Assembly: GCA_937876865.1 (NCBI GenBank)
Contig: CALEFF010000040.1
Span: forward strand, 62,001-126,000
Origin: an uncultured Bacteroidales bacterium
GTDB lineage: Bacteria > Bacteroidota > Bacteroidia > Bacteroidales > P3
Length of the DNA stretch: 64,000 nucleotides
Direction: 5' to 3'
In this document: one piece after another, positions 26,583 through 35,029 of the stretch
Layout: every line of letters starts with the position of its first letter
Position numbering within the stretch: position 1 is the first letter of the stretch
The notes under the pieces: model-generated
Told to the model about the DNA's origin: nothing
Databases searched by the model: none
The model's input: only the letters and a program-made list of their open reading frames with translations
Program-made: the position numbers and the translations under genes

Positions 26583-26716
26583 TGTTCTTTAAATTTTATT
26601 ACTTATTAATTTTTCTCCTATCTTTTAACTCTTCAATTTCACAAAAGCGATAGGAGTTAATAATTACTTTTGCGAAATTGTGCTTGTTTTCATCGTTGTT
26701 TCTTTTTGTTTTTCTA
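26583..26716 (-). promoter_or_regulatory. Conserved structured mRNA leader, module 2 copy
   Basis: Minus-strand stem CAATTTCGCAAAAG (26680-26667) pairs with CTTTTGTGAAATTG (26647-26634). The loop sequence ACTCCTATC (26657-26649) can pair with GATAGGAG (26622-26615), the same pseudoknot as in module 1. Relative to module 1 one stem pair changes from U-A to C-G and two others switch between Watson-Crick and wobble. A frame starting MKTSTISQK ends after 9 codons. Confidence 0.7.
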
Positions 26717-26745
26717 ACGTTAAAATTGCGTTGCTATAGCGTTTG

Positions 26746-26800
26746 CAAAAATATAATAAAAATTTTGGAATTTGTTGCCGTTCTTTATGTTTGTTTTTCC
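26746..26800 (-). promoter_or_regulatory. Regulated promoter with GG boxes, module 2
   Basis: Minus strand: -7 element TATTTTTG (26753-26746), GG boxes starting at 26800 (GGAAAAAC) and 26779 (GGCAAC), 47 and 26 bases before it. The distances equal those in module 1. No TTTG is at -33, as expected of an activator-dependent promoter. Confidence 0.65.
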
Positions 26801-26816
26801 TCTTTTTATGTTTTTT

Positions 26817-26847
26817 ATTGCATTCTTATATTTTTGTTTTATATTTG
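26817..26847 (+). promoter_or_regulatory. Promoter of the AraC-type gene, module 2
   Basis: ATTG (26817-26820), 19 bases, TATATTTG (26840-26847), with the ATG at 26880. Confidence 0.65.
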
Positions 26848-26879
26848 CCGAAAATTTTGAGCAAAACAAGAAAAAAACA

Positions 26880-27752
26880 ATGAAAAACAATACTCCTTTT
26901 ATTGATTGGAAAAAGGTTTTTGATAAAACAGAAAAGAAAAGTAAAATAGGGTACGATTATTTGCTTTCTGAGAATATTGAGATATTGACAAATAATTTTG
27001 AAGCATACAGAACTGATTATAGTATTGATATCTTAATAGAGAGAGGAGAAATAGTCTTTTTATTGAATGGTGTAAAAAGAATTGTAAATAGTTTGTCTTT
27101 TGTGATTGTTCAAGCAGGCGATGAGTTGCATTTTATATCTTTTAGCGATGATGTTAAATTGTGTTTTAACATCATTTCACCAGAAATAAGGTATAGTTTA
27201 TTAGAAAAATTTGAAGAAAATAGTATTTTTCAGCAAATTAACGCATTAAATTCTGTGTTTTCTTTAGAAGAAAGTAATTTTGATATATATCAAAACAACA
27301 TAAGTGAGGTTAAATCTCTTTTATCTAACAAGGACAATACCAATAAGTTGCAACAATTGACTCATTTGTTGATTTGTCATCATTATAAATTAGCCCACAA
27401 GCATCATCCTTCTATTTCCAACAATGATTCTATTCTTTTTAATTCTTTTTTATCTTTATTGTCAGAGAATTTTATGGAAGAAAGGAACTCTTATTTTTAT
27501 GCTGAAAAATTGTGTAAGTCTAAGGTGCAATTTGATTTTATTATAAAACGTGATACAGGGAAAACGCCTACTATGTGGATTGAAGAAAAATTGGCAAACG
27601 AAATTAAAAAGGATTTAAACGATACTTCTGTTTATATTTCGCAAATTAGCGAAAAATATAAGTTCTCTTCTGTTTCGAGTTTCTCTAAATTCTTTTCTCG
27701 TGTTACAGGAATAACTCCAAGCAATTACAGAAAAGAAAACAGTAATTGGTGA
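26880..27752 (+). CDS. AraC-family transcriptional regulator, module 2
   Basis: 290 residues from the ATG at 26880. A longer open frame from 26772 would translate the promoter into a Phe-rich stretch and is rejected. N-terminal sensing domain with W-K-x-V-FDKTE and KIGYD, as in the regulator at 6324. The C-terminal AraC domain is weaker in its first helix-turn-helix (FYAEKLCKSKVQFDFIIKRD) and normal in the second (SQISEKYKFSSVSSFSKFFS, then GITPSNYRK). It diverges from the module 2 lipoprotein gene and probably controls it through the 21-base-spaced GG boxes (inference). Confidence 0.92.
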   Translation: MKNNTPFIDWKKVFDKTEKKSKIGYDYLLSENIEILTNNFEAYRTDYSIDILIERGEIVFLLNGVKRIVNSLSFVIVQAGDELHFISFSDDVKLCFNIISPEIRYSLLEKFEENSIFQQINALNSVFSLEESNFDIYQNNISEVKSLLSNKDNTNKLQQLTHLLICHHYKLAHKHHPSISNNDSILFNSFLSLLSENFMEERNSYFYAEKLCKSKVQFDFIIKRDTGKTPTMWIEEKLANEIKKDLNDTSVYISQISEKYKFSSVSSFSKFFSRVTGITPSNYRKENSNW

Positions 27753-27781
27753 ACGATTGTTTTATTCAATTGACATCCAGA

Positions 27782-28912
27782 CTACAATAGTTTTTTTAAT
27801 TCTTCAATATTTGGCAACGCATTTCTAAATTTTTCGGGCATATCTTTTGTTGCTCGATATGTAGCAACACCCATAGGCTTATCATAATCGCGAATTGCAA
27901 ATTCTACAAAAGATTTATTTAAATCTCGACATAATATTATTCCTATTGAGGGATTTTCGTGAGGTTTTTTAACATAAACATCAAGTGCAGAAAGGTATGT
28001 ATTTAATTGTCCCAAGTAAGACGAACGGAATTTTCCTGATTTCAATTCAACAGCTACAAGAGAGTTGAGTTCTCTATTAAAAAACAATAAATCAACAAAC
28101 ATTTCTTCTCCTGATACTTCTATGCGATATTGATTTCCTATAAAAATAAAATCTTGCCCAAAATTTATTATGAATTTTTTAATATTATTTACTATTGATT
28201 TTTCTATTACTCTTTCATTTAAATCTTCATTGCTTTCATCAAGTTCTTCAATGTTAATAAAATCTAATAAATATTCATCTTTGAATGTATTAACTGCTTT
28301 TATTACTTGTCGAGAATTAGGTATTGTTGAAGGAAAATTATTTAACAGCATTCCTCTGTTATTATATAAATCTGCTTTTATATAGTCCCTTAAAGTATAT
28401 TTATTCCAAAATCTTGTCGCTGACTGATGTATATAGAATAATCTTGCTTCTAATGTTTTTACTTTGGACATTATCTCAATATGATGACTAAATCCAATAG
28501 AAAAAAAGTCTTTCCAATCAAATTCGTCAGCCAATGGCTGGCGAATTTCTTCAAATAATAAATTTTCATTTAAATCCGATTCTCTATATATTGCTATTGT
28601 TTTATTTTCGCCAGCCATTGGCTGACTATTTATAACACTTGACCATTCTTCATAAAACAATCTCATATTTTTTAGGTTAGATAAGGAAAATCCTCGAAGA
28701 CCTGGCAATTCTTTTTGTAATTGTTGGCTTATTTTTTCTAATGCTCCTATCCCCCAAAAACCTTTTCGAGAATTTATTGACACATAACGACCAATACCAT
28801 AGTACAAAGACAATTGTTCTTTATTGACTGAGGATGCTGCTTTATACTGACTACGCAATATTGCTTCTTTTATAACTTTTACAGCTTCAATATATGGTTG
28901 TATATTATTCAT
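27782..28912 (-). CDS. YhcG-family PD-(D/E)xK nuclease (DUF1016)
   Basis: 376 residues with the two parts of the family: an N-terminal DUF1016_N domain (about 1-160, with YYGIGRYVS and LPGLRGFSLSNLKNMRLFYE) and a C-terminal nuclease domain (about 190-376). The latter has the active-site region VDLLFFNRELNSLVAVELK, in which Asp and Glu-x-Lys form the PD-(D/E)xK core, and GIILCRD. Family members are linked to mobile DNA and defence islands. The codons between the two parts carry two copies of a palindrome (28526 and 28607). It lies 16 bases after aroA on the same strand. Confidence 0.92.
   Translation of the reverse strand: MNNIQPYIEAVKVIKEAILRSQYKAASSVNKEQLSLYYGIGRYVSINSRKGFWGIGALEKISQQLQKELPGLRGFSLSNLKNMRLFYEEWSSVINSQPMAGENKTIAIYRESDLNENLLFEEIRQPLADEFDWKDFFSIGFSHHIEIMSKVKTLEARLFYIHQSATRFWNKYTLRDYIKADLYNNRGMLLNNFPSTIPNSRQVIKAVNTFKDEYLLDFINIEELDESNEDLNERVIEKSIVNNIKKFIINFGQDFIFIGNQYRIEVSGEEMFVDLLFFNRELNSLVAVELKSGKFRSSYLGQLNTYLSALDVYVKKPHENPSIGIILCRDLNKSFVEFAIRDYDKPMGVATYRATKDMPEKFRNALPNIEELKKLL
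28522..28546. repeat. Palindrome inside the YhcG gene, copy 1
   Basis: A 25-base near-perfect palindrome centred on CAGCCAATGGCTG. Positions 28526-28545 are the exact reverse complement of 28607-28626. It encodes the peptide RQPLADEFD of the nuclease. Confidence 0.8.
28607..28626. repeat. Palindrome inside the YhcG gene, copy 2
   Basis: TTCGCCAGCCATTGGCTGAC, exact 20-base reverse complement of 28526-28545 and itself palindromic around CAGCCATTGGCTG. It encodes the SQPMAGE segment. It is clearly richer in GC than its surroundings. Confidence 0.8.
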
Positions 28913-28928
28913 ATTCTTATTTTTAATA

Positions 28929-30152
28929 TCATTTTATAAAATCTAAACTAACAAAAGGTTTTATTTTCCTTAATTCTTGCCAAAAATTTGGGAAAGACTT
29001 GCTTACGCACTGCGGATTTTCTATGTTTATTGTTTTGTTTTTTATGGCAAGTAAGGAAAATGCCATTGCAATTCTATGGTCTTGATAGGTTTTTATTTGT
29101 TTTGATGGGTTATTAAAATGCCTTTGTGTTTTGTCTAAGGTTAAAACATTTTTGTTTTCAATGAATTTTATTCCGAATTGTTGTAGTTGCTCTATTGCTT
29201 TGTCTAATCTTTGCGATTCTTTTAGGTTAAGGGTTTGCAATCCTTTGTATGAAAGTTGCGAAGAGGTGCAAACATCGGCTATTAGTACGGGAAGAAACAA
29301 ATCGGGTGTGCTTGTAAAGTCTATTTGTTGTGGTTGTTTTTCTAAGTCAGGGGAGTATTCTATGATTGCTCCTTCTTTTGTGTAAGAGGTAAGGACTGAG
29401 AAACTTTTGCGAAAGATTTTCTCTATTGCTTTGTCGCCTTGCAGGGAGTTTTCTTTTAGTTGGGGTAGAAAGATTTTGTGTGTTTTCTCTATTGCTACTA
29501 AGGCGTAAAAGAATGAGGCAGAGGACCAATCGGCTTCAAAGGTTTCTTCTTCTATTTTGTAATTGCCTTGTTTTATGTCTATGATGTTTTGTTTTGTCTC
29601 TACTTCTATGCCGTGGTGTTTCATCATAGAGAGTGTCATTTCAAGGTATGAAAGTGAGGTTTGATTCTCTGGGTATTTTATTTTTAAGCCTCCTTTGCAG
29701 TAAGGGGCAATCATTGCTATTGCACTAAGGATTTGACTGCTTTGTGTGGAGGGAATTTCTATGGTTTTTCCTCCTTGTAGGTCTTTTCCTTTGATTGTAA
29801 GGGGGAATATCTTTGTTTGAGAAAAGGGTTTTATTTCTGCTCCTAATTCTTTTAGGGCTTCAAGTAAGGGAAGGATTGGTCGGTGATTCATTCTCTCATC
29901 GGCATTTATTTGCCAATTACCTTTTATTGTGGAAAGTAATGCTATTAGAAAGCGGGTTGTTGTGCCTGCGTTTTGAGTGTTAAAGATTGTGGTTTCTTGG
30001 TTTGTTATTTGTTTTAATATGCTTTGAAGTAAGAGGGTATCGTCTGATTGCGAAAGGTGGGTGAGTGTTTTTTTGCTTTTAGATAAAAAATGCATTATCA
30101 AAAGTCTATTGCTAATGCTTTTGGAGTAGGGAATATTGATTTGTATCATCAA
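28929..30152 (-). CDS. aroA: 3-phosphoshikimate 1-carboxyvinyltransferase (EPSP synthase)
   Basis: Joins shikimate 3-phosphate and phosphoenolpyruvate in the shikimate pathway to aromatic amino acids. The 407 residues match the family. Visible are the N-terminal PYSKSISNRLL (phosphate binding), NAGTTTRFL in place of the classical NAGTAMR, the serine pair in STQSSQILSA, and the C-terminal TYQDHRIAMAFSLLA with the conserved Asp-His-Arg. Its start overlaps the stop of the sigma-54 activator by four bases, so the two are translated together. Confidence 0.96.
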   Translation of the reverse strand: MMIQINIPYSKSISNRLLIMHFLSKSKKTLTHLSQSDDTLLLQSILKQITNQETTIFNTQNAGTTTRFLIALLSTIKGNWQINADERMNHRPILPLLEALKELGAEIKPFSQTKIFPLTIKGKDLQGGKTIEIPSTQSSQILSAIAMIAPYCKGGLKIKYPENQTSLSYLEMTLSMMKHHGIEVETKQNIIDIKQGNYKIEEETFEADWSSASFFYALVAIEKTHKIFLPQLKENSLQGDKAIEKIFRKSFSVLTSYTKEGAIIEYSPDLEKQPQQIDFTSTPDLFLPVLIADVCTSSQLSYKGLQTLNLKESQRLDKAIEQLQQFGIKFIENKNVLTLDKTQRHFNNPSKQIKTYQDHRIAMAFSLLAIKNKTINIENPQCVSKSFPNFWQELRKIKPFVSLDFIK

Positions 30153-31321
30153 TCTTTGTTGTTTAGTCCGTATTCTGTTATTTTGCGATAAAGTGTGCGT
30201 TCGGAAAAGCCTAATTCTTTGGCTGCTAAGCCTCGTTTTCCGTTGTTTCTTTCTAAGGCTTCTATTATGGCTGTGCGTTCTAAGTCTTTTAGGTTTTGTG
30301 TCGGTTGTGCTTCTTCCATTGTTATAAACTCCTCTTCTTCGTTTGAGGGTAAAAGTAAGGATTTTTGTTGTAGGTTTGTTGTTTCCAATAGTTGCCTTAC
30401 AAAATTCTTTAATTGTTCTACTTCATTTCTTAGTTCTAATACATCTTTGTGGTTTTGCAATACCATACGTATTACATCATCTCTGCCTTCTGTTGTTTCT
30501 TCTCTTTGTTCGCTTATCATAGGTAGCTTTTCTAAGATAGGAATGTATTTTTGTAGTGTGGGCAGGTCTATGTTGCGATTCATTTCTAAGATAGATATTC
30601 TTTCGGCTATGTTTTTTAATTCTCTTACATTGCCTTTCCAACGATAGTTTTTAAGGTATTCTGTTGCATCTTGCGAAAGGTCTATGCGTGGTACTTGATA
30701 TTTGTCTGCATGTTCGCGAGAAAAGTAACGAAACAATAGTGGTATGTCTTCTCTTCTTTCTCTTAGCGAAGGAACGTTTATAACTACTTGGTTTAATCTA
30801 TAATAAAGGTCTTCTCTAAATTTGCCTTTTTCTACTGCTTTGTATAGATTGACATTTGTTGCTGCTACTACTCTTACATCAACTTTTATTGCTTTTGATG
30901 AACCTACGGGAATAATTTCTCCGTTCTCTAAGATTCTTAATAGTTTCGATTGTGTGGTAATTGGAAGTTCTCCTATTTCGTCTAAAAATATTGTTCCTTT
31001 GTCTGCTTCTGCAAAATAGCCTTTTCTATCCTTATCTGCACCTGTAAAAGAGCCTTTTATGTGTCCAAATAACTCGCTTTCAATTGTGCCTTCTGGTATT
31101 GCGGCACAGTTTACTGCTATGTAGTTGTTTTGTTTTCTCTTACTATTTTGATGAATTATGCGTGCAAAAACGTCTTTCCCTACTCCACTTTCTCCTGTTA
31201 TTACAATAGTGGAGTCTGTTGGTGCAACTCTAACTGCAATGCTTACTGCTTCATTTAGTTTGTTGTCATTACCAATTATTCTGAAATTCTTTTTTACAGC
31301 AGATATATCAATATTTTGCAT
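30149..31321 (-). CDS. Sigma-54 interacting AAA+ activator without receiver domain
   Basis: 390 residues. It begins directly with the AAA+ domain: Walker A GESGVGKD, the sigma-54 contact loop GSFTGAD (Ser in place of the usual Ala of GAFTGA), Walker B GTIFLDEIGEL, and the sensor VVAATNVNL. A linker with Glu and Gln follows, then a Fis-type helix-turn-helix near the end (AAKELGFSERTLYRKI). There is no response-regulator or GAF domain, so it must be controlled by level or by a partner. It overlaps aroA by four bases. No sigma-54 promoter was found nearby. Confidence 0.93.
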   Translation of the reverse strand: MQNIDISAVKKNFRIIGNDNKLNEAVSIAVRVAPTDSTIVITGESGVGKDVFARIIHQNSKRKQNNYIAVNCAAIPEGTIESELFGHIKGSFTGADKDRKGYFAEADKGTIFLDEIGELPITTQSKLLRILENGEIIPVGSSKAIKVDVRVVAATNVNLYKAVEKGKFREDLYYRLNQVVINVPSLRERREDIPLLFRYFSREHADKYQVPRIDLSQDATEYLKNYRWKGNVRELKNIAERISILEMNRNIDLPTLQKYIPILEKLPMISEQREETTEGRDDVIRMVLQNHKDVLELRNEVEQLKNFVRQLLETTNLQQKSLLLPSNEEEEFITMEEAQPTQNLKDLERTAIIEALERNNGKRGLAAKELGFSERTLYRKITEYGLNNKD

Positions 31322-31376
31322 AATGAGTGTTTTTGGTTTTGCAAAGATAAGAATTTATGATAATTTGTCTGAATTA

Positions 31377-32462
31377 TTAAAACAAATACCTAAACGGAAG
31401 AAGGATTACTTCGCTTAGGCGTTTGAAAATAGAGCGATTTTTCCATTCTTGATAGTTAAATGAGGTGCAATGTTTTAATGTGGAATCAAAATGTTGTCTT
31501 AATTGTGGTATCATTGAGGTTTCTTCTCCTATGAGGGCTAATTCGTATTGATAACGAAAACTTCTGTAATCGAAATTAGCTGAACTTATTGAAAAAATTT
31601 TGTTGTCTATCATTAGACCTTTGGAGTGTAGATTGCTTTGTGTGTAAAAATAAATTTTTACGCCTGCTTGATGTAATATGCCTAAGTAATGTCTTCGGAT
31701 TATATCAACAAATTTCACATCTGAGTGTATCGGCATAACTACAATGGTGTTTACTCCTCGTTGAACGGCTTCACAGAGATGTTTTCTAAGATTATGCCCC
31801 GGCAAAAAGTAAGGAGTCTCTATTATTATCTCACTTTTTGCTTTTGAAATCATTCTTTCGTATTTGGTTTTTATCTTTTGTCGATAGATATTTGGAAAAT
31901 CTTGTATGAAGACCCATTCTCCTGAATGTAAGTGTCGCTTTGAACCAATGTTTTTGAAAGAATAACGCTCAAAGGAACGATAACTGTCTTTGAAAGAGCG
32001 TCTAAAAATTGCTAATAGGTCTTCATCTTTTATTCTTACGTTAAGTTCTCGCCAATTTAGGCAGTAGGCTGAAATGTTTGATGAACCTATATAGGCTATT
32101 TCTGAATCTATGATTACTAATTTTCTGTGATTACGACAGTGATTTTTTGCAAGAAATGCTTTACCAAATTTCATTTTTCGGTAAATTCTTACCTCTGCAC
32201 CTTCTTTTATTAGTGGCTCAAAAAATGTCTTATCTCTACCTGTCCCCCACGCATCAACAAGCAATTTTACCTCTATGCCTTCTTTTAATTTTTCTAAAAG
32301 AAGAGAACGAAATTTTTCTCCCATTGCATCTTTGTTAAAGCGAAATATTTCAATCCAAACACTCTGTTTAGATTTTCTTATGTCACTTAGCATCGACTCA
32401 AATAAGAGAAGATTATCGTCAAAAATTTTAAAATTTTCTTGCATTTGCTTATTGATTATCAT
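31377..32462 (-). CDS. Phospholipase D-like protein (cardiolipin synthase family)
   Basis: 361 residues from the ATG at 32462; the longer frame from 32549 overlaps the upstream DUF4491 gene and starts in a low-complexity stretch, so I do not use it. The two HKD motifs of the PLD superfamily are present: NHCRNHRKLVIIDSEIAYIG and LHSKGLMIDNKIFSISSANF. There is no N-terminal membrane pair as in ClsA, so it is a ClsB-like or other phosphatidyl transferase. Probably makes cardiolipin or a related lipid at the inner membrane. It follows the DUF4491 gene. Confidence 0.9.
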   Translation of the reverse strand: MIINKQMQENFKIFDDNLLLFESMLSDIRKSKQSVWIEIFRFNKDAMGEKFRSLLLEKLKEGIEVKLLVDAWGTGRDKTFFEPLIKEGAEVRIYRKMKFGKAFLAKNHCRNHRKLVIIDSEIAYIGSSNISAYCLNWRELNVRIKDEDLLAIFRRSFKDSYRSFERYSFKNIGSKRHLHSGEWVFIQDFPNIYRQKIKTKYERMISKAKSEIIIETPYFLPGHNLRKHLCEAVQRGVNTIVVMPIHSDVKFVDIIRRHYLGILHQAGVKIYFYTQSNLHSKGLMIDNKIFSISSANFDYRSFRYQYELALIGEETSMIPQLRQHFDSTLKHCTSFNYQEWKNRSIFKRLSEVILLPFRYLF

Positions 32463-32505
32463 TAAATAACGTAACTTTTTATTTAAAAAGTATAAATTCT
32501 TTTCA

Positions 32506-32793
32506 TTATTTTTTATGACCTGGTCCTTCAGGAAACCAACCTTTATCAACTCTTTTGCGTTGTTGTCTTAATTCTAAAATACTCCAAAACGATGAAAAGG
32601 CTACAACCCCAAGTATTGTAGAAAGAATAACGCCCTTTACCATTAAAGATAAAATAACAAAAACTATTCCTACTATTAAAAACCACCACCAACTCTTAGC
32701 TCCAAAATAATATTCTACTTTTATTACTATTGGATGAAACAATCCAATTATCAAAAATGTTGCAATTCCTATTACTAATCCTATAAAATTCAT
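32506..32793 (-). CDS. DUF4491 small membrane protein
   Basis: 95 residues with three hydrophobic segments (about 3-20, 35-52 and 54-73) and a charged tail ending in WFPEGPGHKK. The start MNFIGLVIGIATFLIIGLFH and the phrase VIKVEYYFG are typical of DUF4491, a family of Bacteroidota and Firmicutes without known role. It sits in front of the PLD gene on the same strand. Nothing in it suggests a catalytic role. Confidence 0.9.
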   Translation of the reverse strand: MNFIGLVIGIATFLIIGLFHPIVIKVEYYFGAKSWWWFLIVGIVFVILSLMVKGVILSTILGVVAFSSFWSILELRQQRKRVDKGWFPEGPGHKK

Positions 32794-32947
32794 ATTATTT
32801 TCTGTATAAAATTATCATTTTTTTTCTTTGCAAAGGTAAGAATAATTTAAATTCTTATTTTAAATAAAAAACATTTTTTTAATCCACTGATTATCAAAAT
32901 CAAAAACATAAAAAGAAAAAATAATTAAAAAAAATATCAAAAAAAAT

Positions 32948-32977
32948 TTTGTGAATTAAAAAAAAGACGTAATTTTG
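32948..32977 (+). promoter_or_regulatory. Promoter of the tRNA cluster
   Basis: TTTG (32948-32951), 18 bases, TAATTTTG (32970-32977), 41 bases before the first tRNA. The 32794-32947 stretch is A/T-rich and holds nothing else that I can identify, except a possible minus-strand promoter of the DUF4491 gene near 32828. Confidence 0.75.
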
Positions 32978-33018
32978 CAATCCCAATTCACAAGAAATGA
33001 AGTTTTCTTAGTAGAATT

Positions 33019-33108
<90 letters not shown>

Positions 33109-33136
33109 AGAAGATTCTACGTTGGGAAAAGAAAAA

Positions 33137-33211
33137 CGGGGTATAGCGTAGTCCGGTTATCGCGCCACATTTGGGATGTGGAGGTCGCAGGTTCGAATCC
33201 TGCTACCCCGA
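33137..33211 (+). tRNA. tRNA-Pro (TGG)
   Basis: Acceptor stem CGGGGTA with TACCCCG, anticodon loop TTTGGGA with TGG, T-loop GGTTCGAATCC, discriminator A at 33211. CCA is not encoded. A T-rich hairpin follows at 33217. Confidence 0.97.
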
Positions 33212-33216
33212 CAAGG

Positions 33217-33242
33217 GAACCAAGCGAATGGTTCTTTTTTTT
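33217..33242 (+). terminator. Terminator-like hairpin between tRNA-Pro and tRNA-Arg
   Basis: GAACCA (33217-33222) pairs with TGGTTC (33229-33234), followed by eight T and a few more bases. The tRNA-Arg gene starts only 6 bases after it, so it may lower or separate expression of the last tRNA. Confidence 0.7.
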
Positions 33243-33247
33243 AGGAT

Positions 33248-33321
33248 GGTCTAGTAGCTCAGCTGGATAGAGCAACTGCCTTCTAAGCAGTAGGTCTCAG
33301 GTTCGAATCCTGACTAGATCA
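33248..33321 (+). tRNA. tRNA-Arg (TCT)
   Basis: Acceptor stem GGTCTAG with CTAGATC (one G-T pair), anticodon loop CTTCTAA with TCT, T-loop GGTTCGAATCC, discriminator A at 33321. CCA is not encoded. It reads AGA and AGG, common codons in this A/T-rich genome. Confidence 0.97.
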
Positions 33322-33329
33322 CAATAAAA

Positions 33330-33362
33330 AAAAGAGAGAAAATAAAATTTCTCTCTTTTTTT
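33330..33362. terminator. Bidirectional terminator between tRNA cluster and RNase G gene
   Basis: Stem AAAAGAGAGAAA (33330-33341) with TTTCTCTCTTTT (33348-33359), flanked by A and T runs. It serves the tRNAs on the plus strand and the RNase gene on the minus strand. Confidence 0.85.
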
Positions 33363-33367
33363 GTTTC

Positions 33368-34921
33368 CTACAATTTCACTTCCTCATTATCTGCATTCAA
33401 AAAAGAATATTGCATTATTCCATAATCAGAAGAAGAAATAATTTTAATTTTTATCTTATACTTTTTCTGCCACTTACGACGAATAGATTTAAATAACCCA
33501 GCAATTATGTATGAACGTACAAACGGATGTACTATTACAGTAAGAGATTTCTCATTCTGTTCTTGTGCAAGGTATTTTATATCACTCTCTATTTCATCTA
33601 CCACAACCATAGAAGATTTTATCTTACCACTTCCATTACACAAAGGACAAACCTCTGATAAATCAACATCTACTGCAGGTCTTACTCTTTGGCGTGTTAT
33701 TTGCATAAGACAAAACTTGCTTAATGGTAATACTGTGTGTTTTGCCTTATCTTTTTTAAGTTCTTCGTTCATCTTTTCAAGAAGAATCTTTCTATTTGAT
33801 GCTAAATTCAAATCAATAAAGTCTATAACTATAATTCCGCCTAAATCTCTCAAACGCATCTGACGCGCTATCTCAACTGCCGCTTCGCAATTCACCATTA
33901 GGGCGTTTTCTTCTTGATCTTGACCTGATTTTATTCTGTGTCCGCTATTCACATCTATTACATGCATAGCCTCTGTTTGTTCTATTACCAAATAAATCCC
34001 ACTTCTTATGGTTACAACCTTACCAAAAGAACTGCGTATTTGATTAGCTACACTGAATTGTTCAAATATTGGTGTTTGCATTTTATACAAATGCAAAATA
34101 TCTTCCATTTTTGGAAAAATATTAGAGATATATGCTTTTAATTCTTCATACATATCTACATCGTTTACATAGATATTTGTAAATTCTTCGGTAAGCATAT
34201 CTCTTATTATTACGGAAGATTTATCCATCTCTGAAATCATCTTACATGGAGGTAAGGATTTCGGTAATTTTTTAATCAATTCGTCCCATTTTGACATCAA
34301 ATCTCTCAAATCATTATCTAAATCGGCAACGGATTGTCCTTCTGCAACAGTTCGGATAATGATTCCAAAGCCTTCCGGACGAATACTCTGAATCAATCTC
34401 TTTAATCGATTTCTTTCTTCTGCGTTTTTAATTTTTTGAGAAATAGAAACCTTATTTGAAAATGGAACTAAAACTAAAAATCTCCCAGCAAAAGATATTT
34501 CTGCACTAAGACGAGGCCCTTTCGTAGAGATCGGCTCCTTGCTTATTTGCACAAGTATTAACTGTCCTTGCTTTACGTGATCGCTTATTAAGCCATTTTT
34601 TTCTAAACGAGGTTCTTTAAAATCATTTAGGTTGATATTTTCCACCGAATTATTGATTCCCATTTTGGTAAACCGTTTCATTGAGGAATAATACAAGCCT
34701 AAATCAAGGTAATGTAGGAAACCATCTTTTTCATAACCGACATCAACAAATGCAGCATTTAGCCCAGGCATAATTCTTTTAATTTGCCCGAGATAAATAT
34801 CGCCAACAATGTGTTGAGACTCCGATTTTGAACGATGCAACTCTACTAACTTCTTGTCTTCTAAAAGAGCAATATCCACACCATTAGGAGAAGAAGCATC
34901 AATTATCAAATCCTTATCCAC
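33368..34921 (-). CDS. rng: Ribonuclease G/E-family endoribonuclease
   Basis: 517 residues, the length of RNase G, without the long RNase E scaffold tail. An N-terminal S1 RNA-binding domain (about residues 36-125, GDIYLGQIKRIMPGLNAAFV) is followed by the 5' sensor/RNase H-like part and the catalytic Asp pair in MHVIDVNSGH and GGIIVIDFIDL. The zinc-link Cys pair is CPLCNGSGKI. It cuts A/U-rich single-stranded RNA in rRNA and tRNA maturation and mRNA decay. It lies downstream of a strong terminator at 34951 and so has its own transcription. Confidence 0.95.
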   Translation of the reverse strand: MDKDLIIDASSPNGVDIALLEDKKLVELHRSKSESQHIVGDIYLGQIKRIMPGLNAAFVDVGYEKDGFLHYLDLGLYYSSMKRFTKMGINNSVENINLNDFKEPRLEKNGLISDHVKQGQLILVQISKEPISTKGPRLSAEISFAGRFLVLVPFSNKVSISQKIKNAEERNRLKRLIQSIRPEGFGIIIRTVAEGQSVADLDNDLRDLMSKWDELIKKLPKSLPPCKMISEMDKSSVIIRDMLTEEFTNIYVNDVDMYEELKAYISNIFPKMEDILHLYKMQTPIFEQFSVANQIRSSFGKVVTIRSGIYLVIEQTEAMHVIDVNSGHRIKSGQDQEENALMVNCEAAVEIARQMRLRDLGGIIVIDFIDLNLASNRKILLEKMNEELKKDKAKHTVLPLSKFCLMQITRQRVRPAVDVDLSEVCPLCNGSGKIKSSMVVVDEIESDIKYLAQEQNEKSLTVIVHPFVRSYIIAGLFKSIRRKWQKKYKIKIKIISSSDYGIMQYSFLNADNEEVKL

Positions 34922-34950
34922 TCAAATAGTTTTTTTAAAAGATGATTAAA

Positions 34951-34999
34951 CAAAAAAATATTGCGAAACATAAGATATATGTCTAAATGTTTCGCAATA
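34951..34999 (-). terminator. Terminator of the HU/COX24-like unit
   Basis: Stem of 13 perfect pairs (34959-34971 with 34987-34999). On the minus strand it is followed by seven T (34952-34958). It lies between the small basic peptide gene and the RNase gene. Confidence 0.88.
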
Positions 35000-35029
35000 A
35001 CCTTACATAGACACTAAGTCCAAAAGAAA

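Noticed and set aside
26772..26879. 36-residue N-terminal extension of the second AraC-type gene
   Set aside because: It is a Phe-rich translation of the promoter region; the paralogue at 6324 starts at the position equal to 26880.
32463..32549. 29-residue extension of the PLD gene
   Set aside because: It overlaps the end of the DUF4491 gene and has no family similarity.
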